Positions 1 through 4,765 of a DNA stretch of 24,167 bases are shown here, piece after piece. The notes under the pieces were generated by a model. That model saw only the letters and a program-made list of their open reading frames with translations. It was not told the DNA's origin and made no database searches. Position 1 is the stretch's first letter. Each line of letters begins with the position of its first letter. This DNA comes from a virus, in IMG/VR virus record IMGVR_UViG_3300046519_000390, positions 1 to 24,167 of that record; one strand, written 5' to 3'. The position numbers and the translations under genes were made by a program.

Positions 1-26
1 TTCAGTTTGAAGAAAGCAGAGGATAG
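1..26. repeat. Terminal direct repeat, left copy (circular junction)
   Basis: These 26 bases are identical to positions 24142-24167. A reading frame passes through the repeat without interruption when the ends are joined, so this is best read as assembly overlap of a circular molecule. A very short physical terminal repeat is possible but less likely. Confidence 0.93.
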
Positions 27-219
27 CAGGGCGAGGTCTGACTAATGCGGGATTGCCGATAAAGAGTCCAAACTGCGAAGGCGAGCGATGCAAGAGGTCT
101 TCAAAAGTGAAGCCATCGGGCAGGCCGTCTATGAACCCAGCGTTCGCGTTGACGGTGCGTTGCCACACCGCTTCAAGCTCGCGCTCGTCGTCTGCGACGG
201 ATGATTTTCTGTTTGTCAC
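1..219 (-). CDS. N-terminal part of the junction-spanning gene (72 or more of 272 residues)
   Basis: This is the 5' part of the gene annotated at 23542-24167. Reading leftward from a GTG at 217-219, the frame is open through base 1 and continues in the same frame at 24141 once the 26-bp duplicate is removed. The GTG is preceded on the minus strand by GGAAAGGGG, six bases upstream, a good ribosome-binding site. The next in-frame stop upstream is at 352-354, and no ATG lies between it and the GTG. The N-terminal residues are hydrophilic (VTNRKSSVADDERELEAVW) and are followed by a mixed alpha-helical segment. No family is recognised. Without circular joining, the gene would be annotated only as a truncated 191-aa product. 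Confidence 0.75.
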   Translation of the reverse strand, partial: MTNRKSSVADDERELEAVWQRTVNANAGFIDGLPDGFTFEDLLHRSPSQFGLFIGNPALVRPRPAILCFLQTE

Positions 220-262
220 TCTAGCCCCTTTCCGTTGGGCTGCTATCTTTCCGTTCAAAGTC

Positions 263-332
263 TCTGCCCGCCCGGAACGCCGGAAAGTGCGCTTTGTCTC
301 TGCGTTGTACGGCGCAGATAAGAGCGGGCAGA
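263..332 (-). promoter_or_regulatory. Three-way-junction RNA leader upstream of the junction gene
   Basis: On the minus strand a 9-bp outer helix pairs 324-332 with 263-271 (GCGGGCAGA against TCTGCCCGC). It encloses two hairpins: 299-304 with 313-318 (TCTGCG/CGCAGA, 8-nt loop) and 272-275 with 280-283 (CCGG/CCGG, 4-nt loop) directly beside the outer helix. The fold lies in the 155-bp gap between the exported-protein gene and the GTG at 219, so it would be a 5' leader. It could be a cis-regulatory RNA or an operator; the function is unknown. Confidence 0.45.
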
Positions 333-374
333 TGTTGCGTTCGTCTCTGTTTTATCTCTGCATTTCAGAGAGAA

Positions 375-854
375 TCAGTTCTCCCGTACCTCGGTCTTGC
401 CCTTTCTCGGATTATCCTTGAGAAATGCCGCGATGAATTTATCTACCAGAAAGTTAATCTCGCCCTGCGTGTCCCTCAGATCATCCGTCATGGTCACAAC
501 CGAATTAGTCCAGGTAGCGGCGCTGGTCGGTCTGTCCTCATCCCGGTATGGATAGCACGGCTCCAGTAGTTGCAACTCGACATTCAAAGCGAACATGCCC
601 CGGACTTTCTTTGTGGTGGACACGAAGACGTACACAACGCTGTCGCCAACCTTCTCTTCTTCCACCGGGACGCCGCCCAAAGCAAGACGCCGCTCCACTT
701 GGGTTTTAATCTTTTCCGCATCAATGCCCGCCGCCGTGAGTGTCGGATTCAAGTCCTCGACCACGACCGACACCTTTTGGAGATTGACGAGCGACTGCCC
801 GTAGACCGGAGCGGCGACCAAGAGCAGGACGGCGATCATCAATAGTCGTTTCAT
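375..854 (-). CDS. Exported small protein with signal peptide, unknown function
   Basis: The 159-aa product begins MKRLLMIAVLLLVAAPVYG-QS, a clear Sec signal peptide: two early basic residues, a hydrophobic core at about residues 4-15, and a likely cut after G19. The mature part is an alpha/beta domain with the segment VEDLNPTLTAAGIDAEKIKT followed by a beta-rich half. No lipobox cysteine or transmembrane helix is seen, so it should be periplasmic or secreted. GGGAAGGGAAG just upstream of the ATG is the ribosome-binding site. A copy of the 15-bp motif shared by three left-arm genes lies 32 bases upstream of the start. Exported proteins of this general look occur on bacterial chromosomes, so this may be a host-derived cargo (moron-like) gene. 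That origin is inference. Confidence 0.8.
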   Translation of the reverse strand: MKRLLMIAVLLLVAAPVYGQSLVNLQKVSVVVEDLNPTLTAAGIDAEKIKTQVERRLALGGVPVEEEKVGDSVVYVFVSTTKKVRGMFALNVELQLLEPCYPYRDEDRPTSAATWTNSVVTMTDDLRDTQGEINFLVDKFIAAFLKDNPRKGKTEVREN

Positions 855-885
855 GGCTTCCCTTCCCTGCTATGCCAAGACGTGC

Positions 886-900
886 CAACGTGACGTGTCA
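886..900. promoter_or_regulatory. Operator-like motif copy 1
   Basis: CAACGTGACGTGTCA, one of three matches to CARCGTGWCGYGWCA. It lies upstream of the exported-protein gene. Similarity to the copy at 2270-2284 extends about 12 bases further on its left side. Confidence 0.5.
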
Positions 901-932
901 GGCTGTCATAGCTTTTCCACCATTGGTATAAT

Positions 933-1439
933 TCACAGCCCCCGCGCCCATGCCTCTAAATCCGCTCTGAATATCTTCCCCAGCCCGCGCCCGATGCCCT
1001 TGTGAGCTTTCAGATCACCGTCATGGATAGCTTGCCGGATGCGCGCCACAGAGACGCCTACAACGTGCGCGGCCTCCGTGCTGCTCAAGTAGTACGGCTC
1101 CTGCAATGGCCTGCTTGCCGTCACAGCTTGAGCCAGCATCTCGCGCAGGATAGCCAAACTGTCTCCGTTGACGGATGGTGCGACAAGCGATGTGTCATTT
1201 GTCGCGTCAGGTGTCACGGCAGGCATCAGGGAGACGGCGCGGCGTGTCTGCGCGAGGTAGGCGTCCAGGTCGCTCCTGAGATACCACGTTTCATTGCCTT
1301 TGACGCCCTTCTTTGAATGGCAGGGGATGACGCCTTTATCGTTGCCCGTTCGGATGGTCAGGCGTTGGAGCGTTCGCAGGGAGACGCCGAGGTAAGTACG
1401 CGCCTGCTCTTTGTTCATCTCTTCTATGTGCTGTGACAT
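933..1439 (-). CDS. Double helix-turn-helix DNA-binding regulator
   Basis: The 168-aa protein carries two MerR/excisionase-type winged HTH modules joined by a variable linker. The N-terminal one (about residues 8-65) has the pattern EQARTYLGVSLRTLQRL followed by a wing and an LRSDLDAYL helix. The C-terminal one (about 117-168) has SSTEAAHVVGVSVARIRQAI with a wing and a final LEAWARGL helix. Such modules normally insert into the DNA of operators or of recombination sites. The gene starts at the ATG at 1439. The shared 15-bp motif sits only eight bases upstream, which would let the protein or its ParB-like neighbour repress it. Two HTH units in one chain could bind two half-sites without dimerising. 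The exact role (control of copy number, lysogeny or excision) is unknown. Confidence 0.78.
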   Translation of the reverse strand: MSQHIEEMNKEQARTYLGVSLRTLQRLTIRTGNDKGVIPCHSKKGVKGNETWYLRSDLDAYLAQTRRAVSLMPAVTPDATNDTSLVAPSVNGDSLAILREMLAQAVTASRPLQEPYYLSSTEAAHVVGVSVARIRQAIHDGDLKAHKGIGRGLGKIFRADLEAWARGL

Positions 1440-1446
1440 GGTATGT

Positions 1447-1461
1447 CAGCGTGACGCGACA
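1447..1461. promoter_or_regulatory. Operator-like motif copy 2
   Basis: CAGCGTGACGCGACA, matching CARCGTGWCGYGWCA. It fills the gap between the ParB-like gene stop (1462) and the double-HTH gene start (1439). Flanking bases make it an imperfect palindrome with TGTC and GACA ends. Confidence 0.45.
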
Positions 1462-2241
1462 CTAGGCGATCATTGAGGGCGCTGTCTCAGCCGCCGCCAG
1501 TATCCCCGCGAGTTCCTGCGGCGTGTAGTTCTTCCGCAGCAGTTGAGATTCAAGAATAAAAAGTATCGCCTCATCTCTGTTCTCAAAGTTTCGCGGGTAA
1601 ATCTCGAAGGGAAGGCCGAGGCGCATACAGATAAAATACCGTTCGTGGCCGTCGAGAACGGTCTTGCCCCACACATCAAGAGGATTGATAACACCGAGCT
1701 TGGTTATGCTTCGCGTGAGTCCTTCCAAGCCCGCAGCGTCAAACTCCGGCATCAGGCCATGAAACTCTTCATCTATCAGCAGCGCACGCCCCGGCGTCAG
1801 ATCACCATTCCAGCCGTGAGACTTGAGCAGAGCCACCGTGTACGCCGCCCGCTTGACGTGTTGTGCGGTTATCACCGGAACGTCATCCACGACCGGCGCA
1901 GTTTGCAGGGCGTAGCTCCACACTAATTGCTGTTCGTCGTCGGGAAGGGAAGCCAGAGCGCGAGCCTGCGCCTCATTCGATGGTGTTACATTTGTAACGC
2001 TTCCGAGATTGCGAACCACACCGGCAGCTCCGATCAGTTGACGGGCGCGACTTGCGACCATGCCCCAGCGTTGGCGGCAGTATTCCTCAAAGGTCGAGAA
2101 GTCTTGACGGTAGAGCCGGGAGTCCCGAATCTCCAGTAGAGAATTACCGACCTCAAGAAAGGTTTGCATCCCTGCTTTAATTGCAGCTTCGCAGGCTTCG
2201 AGCCGCCCCGCTTCCACTGTCGTCAGTTCGTTGTGATTCAT
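1462..2241 (-). CDS. ParB-like partition/regulatory protein with C-terminal ParB domain
   Basis: The 259-aa product has a helical, HTH-rich N-terminal half (about residues 5-140; for example FSTFEEYCRQRWGMVASRARQL reads as a DNA-binding helix pair). A ParB/Srx-like fold occupies the C-terminal half, about residues 155-245. The hallmark segments are FDAAGLEGLTRSITKLGVIN and LDGHERYFICMRLGLPF, where GHER corresponds to the GxxR nucleotide-binding box. In classical ParB the catalytic CTPase fold comes first and DNA binding follows, so the order is reversed here. The frame is open upstream to 2493, but the ATG at 2241 with GAGGA seven bases upstream is preferred: the extra upstream codons cover the operator-like motif and look non-coding. 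Likely role: plasmid-type segregation or transcriptional control. No ParA ATPase is present. Confidence 0.72.
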   Translation of the reverse strand: MNHNELTTVEAGRLEACEAAIKAGMQTFLEVGNSLLEIRDSRLYRQDFSTFEEYCRQRWGMVASRARQLIGAAGVVRNLGSVTNVTPSNEAQARALASLPDDEQQLVWSYALQTAPVVDDVPVITAQHVKRAAYTVALLKSHGWNGDLTPGRALLIDEEFHGLMPEFDAAGLEGLTRSITKLGVINPLDVWGKTVLDGHERYFICMRLGLPFEIYPRNFENRDEAILFILESQLLRKNYTPQELAGILAAAETAPSMIA

Positions 2242-2269
2242 CAGAAGTCCTCGCCGTGACAAGATGCGC

Positions 2270-2284
2270 CAACGTGTCGTGACA
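2270..2284. promoter_or_regulatory. Operator-like motif copy 3
   Basis: CAACGTGTCGTGACA, matching CARCGTGWCGYGWCA. It lies 29 bases upstream of the ParB-like start codon. The flanks resemble those of the copy at 886-900 (CAAGA, a few bases, then GCCAACGTG). Confidence 0.5.
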
Positions 2285-2343
2285 GGTGACGCGGGTTGAT
2301 TTAAGAGCCTGCGCTTTCGCGCCATTGGTCGCCCACCTTGAGC

Positions 2344-2363
2344 TTTCCCCGTCAACGGGGAAA
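2344..2363. repeat. Perfect hairpin flanked by direct repeats
   Basis: TTTCCCCG (2344-2351) and CGGGGAAA (2356-2363) form an 8-bp stem with a TCAA loop. CACCTTGAG occurs on both sides (2334-2342 and 2371-2379). It lies in the 261-bp gap 2242-2502 upstream of the ParB-like gene. There is no U-tract on either strand, so it is more likely an operator or RNA-processing element than a terminator. The rest of the gap holds operator copy 3 and TGGC-rich sequence near 2470-2500. Confidence 0.4.
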
Positions 2364-2502
2364 TTGACCACACCTTGAGAAGAGAAGAGGACGCTTGCGC
2401 GTCAAACTTGCCCTTTATTTGACCTGTAAGCTCTCCGGGCATCCTGCGAGCCATCCGAGGGAGCAAACGCCAGCCACGCAGCCAGCCAGCCACGCCAGCG
2501 AG

Positions 2503-2703
2503 TTAGTTTCTGGCTGTATCAATCGCCCCATCCTCAGAGACGGAATCCTCCGGCCGAACATTAGCCAGGTCAGCGCAGGCCCGCCGCGTCTCGTCATGGA
2601 ATCCCTGTTCGCCTTCCGCGTCGCTGATCGCACCGGCGAGGACGAGCAAGAACCGAACATAGTTGATGCTGGGCTGATTGCTGATCCGCGTTGCTCGAAT
2701 CAT
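2503..2703 (-). CDS. Small hypothetical protein, translationally coupled
   Basis: The 66-aa product is not recognised. The ATG at 2703 overlaps the TGA of the upstream gene as ATGA, which argues for coupled translation and for this being a real gene despite its size. The first half is mildly hydrophobic (NYVRFLLVLAGAISDAEGE) but too short and too charged to be a confident membrane helix. The second half is acidic. It is the third gene of the three-gene cluster starting at 3253. Confidence 0.55.
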   Translation of the reverse strand: MIRATRISNQPSINYVRFLLVLAGAISDAEGEQGFHDETRRACADLANVRPEDSVSEDGAIDTARN

Positions 2704-3044
2704 TGCCCCGCCAACGCTTCCCCCAATCGGCGATTGTAGTCCTCAGTGTGACGCCGATTTGACTCAATAAAGGAAGTGGGAAACCCGATCTTGTGTTTAT
2801 CAGCTTCAGCCCTCTCTTCATCAAGCTCCGCTAGATCAACGCCCTGTCGCTCAAGCAGCGACCTCATGCTTGCGGTCGCCTCGCGCACCGTCTCGCCCTC
2901 GGCTTCCATTTCAGCGGTGCGAGCTTGAATCCGCGCCACCAACGCAACCCGGTCAGGCTCAGGGAGCGCGGCTACTTCACCAATCGCCCGCTCATCTGCG
3001 TCTATTAGACGAGCTATCAGCTTGTCCAATTCCTTGTCTGTCAT
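2700..3044 (-). CDS. Hypothetical acidic helical protein
   Basis: The 114-aa product is rich in Glu, Arg and Ala and almost entirely predicted helical, with a likely coiled-coil stretch from about residue 36 to 88 (ARTAEMEAEGETVREATASM and following). The ATG at 3044 overlaps the stop of the excisionase-like gene (ATGA), and its own stop overlaps the next start in the same way, so the three genes are one translational unit. No enzymatic motif is visible and no family is recognised. It could be a partner of the HTH protein encoded just before it, but that rests only on position. Confidence 0.65.
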   Translation of the reverse strand: MTDKELDKLIARLIDADERAIGEVAALPEPDRVALVARIQARTAEMEAEGETVREATASMRSLLERQGVDLAELDEERAEADKHKIGFPTSFIESNRRHTEDYNRRLGEALAGQ

Positions 3045-3253
3045 CGCTTCTTACCTCTCTTAGTTGATTCAGATTTAACCACCGGCCCCGGCTTCGTCTT
3101 TCGCGCCTTTGCAGCGTCGAGAGCTTCCTTTGTAATCACATGCACCTTGCCGAAGCGGGATGTTTTGATTGTGCCGTCTCCGATGAGCTGGTAAATCCTT
3201 CCCACCGAGACACCAAGATATTGTGCGGCCTTTACGGTCGTGTACTCTGCCAT
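3041..3253 (-). CDS. Excisionase-family HTH DNA-binding protein
   Basis: The 70-aa product has the classic excisionase/MerR-like module: TTVKAAQYLGVSVGRIYQLI is the recognition helix pair, followed by a wing (GTIKTSRFGKVHVI) and the helix TKEALDAAKARK. The C-terminal tail is lysine-rich. The ATG at 3253 gives the expected start (MAEYTTV); the ATG at 3265 adds four residues and cannot be excluded. AGGTG lies about 13 bases before the later ATG, which is long. It is the first gene of the leftward unit and faces the AT-rich control region 3266-3340, so it is a candidate regulator of both divergent operons. No integrase is encoded, so true excision is less likely than transcription control. Confidence 0.78.
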   Translation of the reverse strand: MAEYTTVKAAQYLGVSVGRIYQLIGDGTIKTSRFGKVHVITKEALDAAKARKTKPGPVVKSESTKRGKKR

Positions 3254-3276
3254 GTGGTCGAGCATACACCTAGATA

Positions 3277-3336
3277 AGATATTATGGCAAGGCTTAATTA
3301 TTACGTTGCTAGATACTAAGGGAAATGATAATATCT
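3277..3336. repeat. Spaced inverted repeat in AT-rich control region
   Basis: AGATATTAT (3277-3285) and ATAATATCT (3328-3336) are exact reverse complements 42 bases apart, just upstream of the excisionase-like gene. They could be paired operator half-sites for a looping repressor. Chance occurrence in AT-rich DNA is possible. Confidence 0.35.
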
Positions 3337-3519
3337 CTGCATCGAAAGGGAATCCCCACCCGTAATTATTCCGAGAGTTGAGGCAGGCTTGAATGATAAC
3401 GACTAGCTGGCAGAGACAACGCGCGGTGAGTGTTACGCAGCGATCAATGGACGTTGAGGACACACACACTTTTCGCATTGTACAGCCCTCCAAAAGCGGC
3501 AAACTGCGCCGCTTCTGCG

Positions 3520-3597
3520 GGAAAAAGATTAACTGACAGACCCGGAAAATAGTTTGAACGACGAAACTATTTTCCTTTATCGGATAAATCTTTTTCC
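3520..3597. repeat. Large nested inverted repeat in the divergent region
   Basis: The inner arms GGAAAATAGTTT (3544-3555) and AAACTATTTTCC (3564-3575) are perfect over 12 bp around an 8-nt centre. The outer arms GGAAAAAGATT (3520-3530) and AATCTTTTTCC (3587-3597) are perfect over 11 bp. Inner and outer arms also resemble each other (GGAAAA starts), so they may be four related binding half-sites. The location between divergent operons suits an operator cluster or replication origin. Confidence 0.6.
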
Positions 3598-3670
3598 TAC
3601 GCAGCCCTACGGGTTGTTCGGTCTGTTTATAAAAAGTGTTGTTGCGTCATCCGACGAGGCGGGCGCAGCT

Positions 3671-3681
3671 AATCCATTCAA
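3671..3681 (+). repeat. Leader repeat AATCCATTCAA, copy 1
   Basis: First of three exact 11-bp copies placed before plus-operon genes. It is followed by CGCCAACGAAAGGA (3687-3700) and the ATG at 3708. Confidence 0.55.
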
Positions 3682-3707
3682 TGTTTCGCCAACGAAAGGA
3701 ATCAGTG

Positions 3708-3842
3708 ATGACGACCAAAAAGCAGATCGAGAGAGTTGATAGGCAATGGCAGAAGAAGGCGAAGTCCGAGGGCAAGCCGCTTGTGATCGTGAAGTGCGAC
3801 AGCGGCCGGAAGGTCGAGCGCGTGCGCGGCATTCAGATTTAA
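3708..3842 (+). CDS. Small basic protein, first gene of the plus operon
   Basis: The 44-aa product is very rich in Lys and Arg (starts MTTKKQIERVDRQWQKKAK, ends VRGIQI), with a predicted N-terminal helix and a beta-like tail (LVIVKCDSGRKVERVRGIQI). The ATG at 3708 has GAAAGGA seven bases upstream and is preferred over the in-frame ATG at 3636, which lacks a ribosome-binding site. Small basic proteins at the head of early phage operons often modify host polymerase or bind nucleic acid; no direct motif supports either here. Its leader carries the same repeat units as the next gene. Confidence 0.6.
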   Translation: MTTKKQIERVDRQWQKKAKSEGKPLVIVKCDSGRKVERVRGIQI

Positions 3843-3856
3843 GCCGCAAAGTTTAC

Positions 3857-3891
3857 GGGCGGCGAAGGTGATTCAAGCACCCGCGCCGCCC
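3857..3891 (+). other. Intercistronic hairpin 1 (ATTCAAG loop)
   Basis: The stem is GGGCGGCG (3857-3864) with CGCCGCCC (3884-3891), then a 2x2 internal loop, then GGTG/CACC closing a 7-nt ATTCAAG loop (3871-3877). There is no U-tract. It lies between the stop at 3842 and the start at 3933. Confidence 0.65.
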
Positions 3892-3902
3892 AATCCATTC
3901 AA
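3892..3902 (+). repeat. Leader repeat AATCCATTCAA, copy 2
   Basis: Exact copy directly abutting hairpin 1. It is followed by CGCCAAGAAAGGA (3911-3923), which supplies the ribosome-binding site for the ATG at 3933. Confidence 0.55.
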
Positions 3903-3932
3903 CTGCCTCTCGCCAAGAAAGGAAGTGAACAG

Positions 3933-4256
3933 ATGAACAGTATCACAACTGCCAACGGCCGCAAAGAACACCGAGACGAGATGTACTGGACGGACATCCC
4001 GAACGGTCAGCCCGTCGAGTATGACTTTCACATCAGCGAACCCCCGCCGAAGTTGCAGCCGAAAGGTCGGCACATTTTCACGAACGAGGAACGGGAGCGC
4101 GGCTGGACTAACGCCAAGCTCTCAGTTGACGAGCGTTATCCTGACGCCAGATGCAAACACGGAGCGGCTTTAAGTCATTGCCTGCTTCGCCGCCTTCATC
4201 CCGAAAAATATCAGGCCATCAAGGACGAGCAGCAAGCCCGCGCACAGAGAGCCTAA
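3933..4256 (+). CDS. Hypothetical protein
   Basis: The 107-aa product is hydrophilic and not recognised. Features seen are a proline-rich middle (SEPPPKLQPKGRHIF), a C-terminal Cys/His cluster (RCKHGAALSHCLLRRLHPEKY) that could bind a metal ion with C, H, H, C and H, and a basic tail. The ATG at 3933 follows AAGGAAG at good spacing. It sits second in the plus operon and is bracketed by hairpins. The Cys/His cluster would fit a small zinc-binding nucleic-acid or protein adaptor, but the spacing matches no standard zinc finger. Confidence 0.7.
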   Translation: MNSITTANGRKEHRDEMYWTDIPNGQPVEYDFHISEPPPKLQPKGRHIFTNEERERGWTNAKLSVDERYPDARCKHGAALSHCLLRRLHPEKYQAIKDEQQARAQRA

Positions 4257-4269
4257 TCCCTCAACCCGC

Positions 4270-4296
4270 GCGGGAGCGTGGCCGTCGCGTTCCCGC
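4270..4296 (+). other. Intercistronic hairpin 2
   Basis: GCGGGA (4270-4275) pairs with TCCCGC (4291-4296), and GCG (4276-4278) with CGC (4286-4288), around the 7-nt loop TGGCCGT. No U-tract. A degenerate leader repeat (AATCCCTCAA, 4255-4264) lies just before it. Confidence 0.6.
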
Positions 4297-4319
4297 CTTC
4301 ACCCTTTAGGAGATTGACC

Positions 4320-4691
4320 ATGACCGAATCAGGAATCGCATACATTCAGCTTTTGAGCCTCATCCCGCCGACGCCGGAAGAGACGCCCGCCAGAGTCGAG
4401 ACTTTGGCCGTCGCAGCGTTCGACGTGCAGGGCGAGATTCAATCCCTCTGTGACGAGATCGCCAGCCATGACGAGTTAGCGACCGCTCAGGCCGCCGAAG
4501 AGTCGAACGACACCAAGCGCAAGGCACGCAAGGCCGAGCTGCTCAGAGACAACGGTGAGTACCACGAGTTGAAACGCGCCGTCAGGGACTTGGAGCGCAC
4601 CAAGTTTCTCTTGCAGGAGAGAGCATCACGCCTCCGCAACGAACTGCGGTTGCACATCGCACAGAAGCACGCCGAGGGTGCTTTCGTCTAA
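4320..4691 (+). CDS. Coiled-coil hypothetical protein
   Basis: The 123-aa product has a short N-terminal segment (MTESGIAYIQLLSLIPPTPE) followed by a long helical region from about residue 25 to 115. Heptad-like spacing of Leu and Ala there predicts a coiled coil (for example LRDNGEYHELKRAVRDLERT). The ATG at 4320 with AGGAG eight bases upstream is chosen over the GTG at 4278, which begins inside hairpin 2. No catalytic motif is present. Dimeric coiled-coil proteins in such early operons may be structural adaptors or anti-host factors; the sequence gives no way to choose. Confidence 0.72.
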   Translation: MTESGIAYIQLLSLIPPTPEETPARVETLAVAAFDVQGEIQSLCDEIASHDELATAQAAEESNDTKRKARKAELLRDNGEYHELKRAVRDLERTKFLLQERASRLRNELRLHIAQKHAEGAFV

Positions 4692-4701
4692 ATCCATTCA
4701 A
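4691..4701 (+). repeat. Leader repeat AATCCATTCAA, copy 3
   Basis: Exact copy starting at the last base of the preceding TAA stop codon. Hairpin 3 follows, then CGCCAAGAGAGAAGGA (4743-4758) ahead of the ATG at 4766. Confidence 0.55.
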
Positions 4702-4707
4702 CCGAGC

Positions 4708-4734
4708 AGGGCAGGGGATTCAAGCCGCTGCCCT
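4708..4734 (+). other. Intercistronic hairpin 3 (ATTCAAG loop)
   Basis: AGGGCAG (4708-4714) pairs with CTGCCCT (4728-4734). An inner GG/CC closes the same 7-nt ATTCAAG loop (4718-4724) seen in hairpin 1, although the stem sequence is entirely different. No U-tract. Confidence 0.65.
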
Positions 4735-4765
4735 CCACTAATCGCCAAGAGAGAAGGAGAACACC

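Larger units (their letters stand above)
3254..3707. other. Divergent intergenic control region, possible replication origin
   Basis: This is 454 bp without a supportable gene between leftward and rightward operons. The left half is clearly more AT-rich than the rest of the element. It holds a 9-bp inverted repeat (3277-3285/3328-3336), a direct repeat TAATTATT (3295-3302 and 3363-3370), a small hairpin AGCGGC/GCCGCT (3495-3500/3508-3513) and the large nested inverted repeat 3520-3597. It must carry the promoters for both operons, but no consensus pair is convincing. Strand polarity switches here, and the AT-richness and palindromes make it a candidate origin. Confidence 0.5.

Noticed and set aside
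926-932. Perfect TATAAT on the plus strand at 927-932
   Set aside because: There is no matching -35 box, and it would transcribe antisense into the double-HTH gene. Probably chance.
2242-2493. Longer N-terminus for the ParB-like protein (start at 2493)
   Set aside because: The extension is compositionally unlike the rest and covers the operator copy and a perfect hairpin. The ATG at 2241 has a good ribosome-binding site.
2415-2660. 81-codon minus-strand frame with LAWLAGC repeats
   Set aside because: It overlaps the coupled 66-aa gene in another frame. The apparent repeats come from TGGC-rich DNA.
3254-3502. Extended 153-codon version of the excisionase-like gene
   Set aside because: The upstream part is Cys/Ile-rich, lies in AT-rich control DNA and carries repeats. 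The domain begins at the ATG at 3253.
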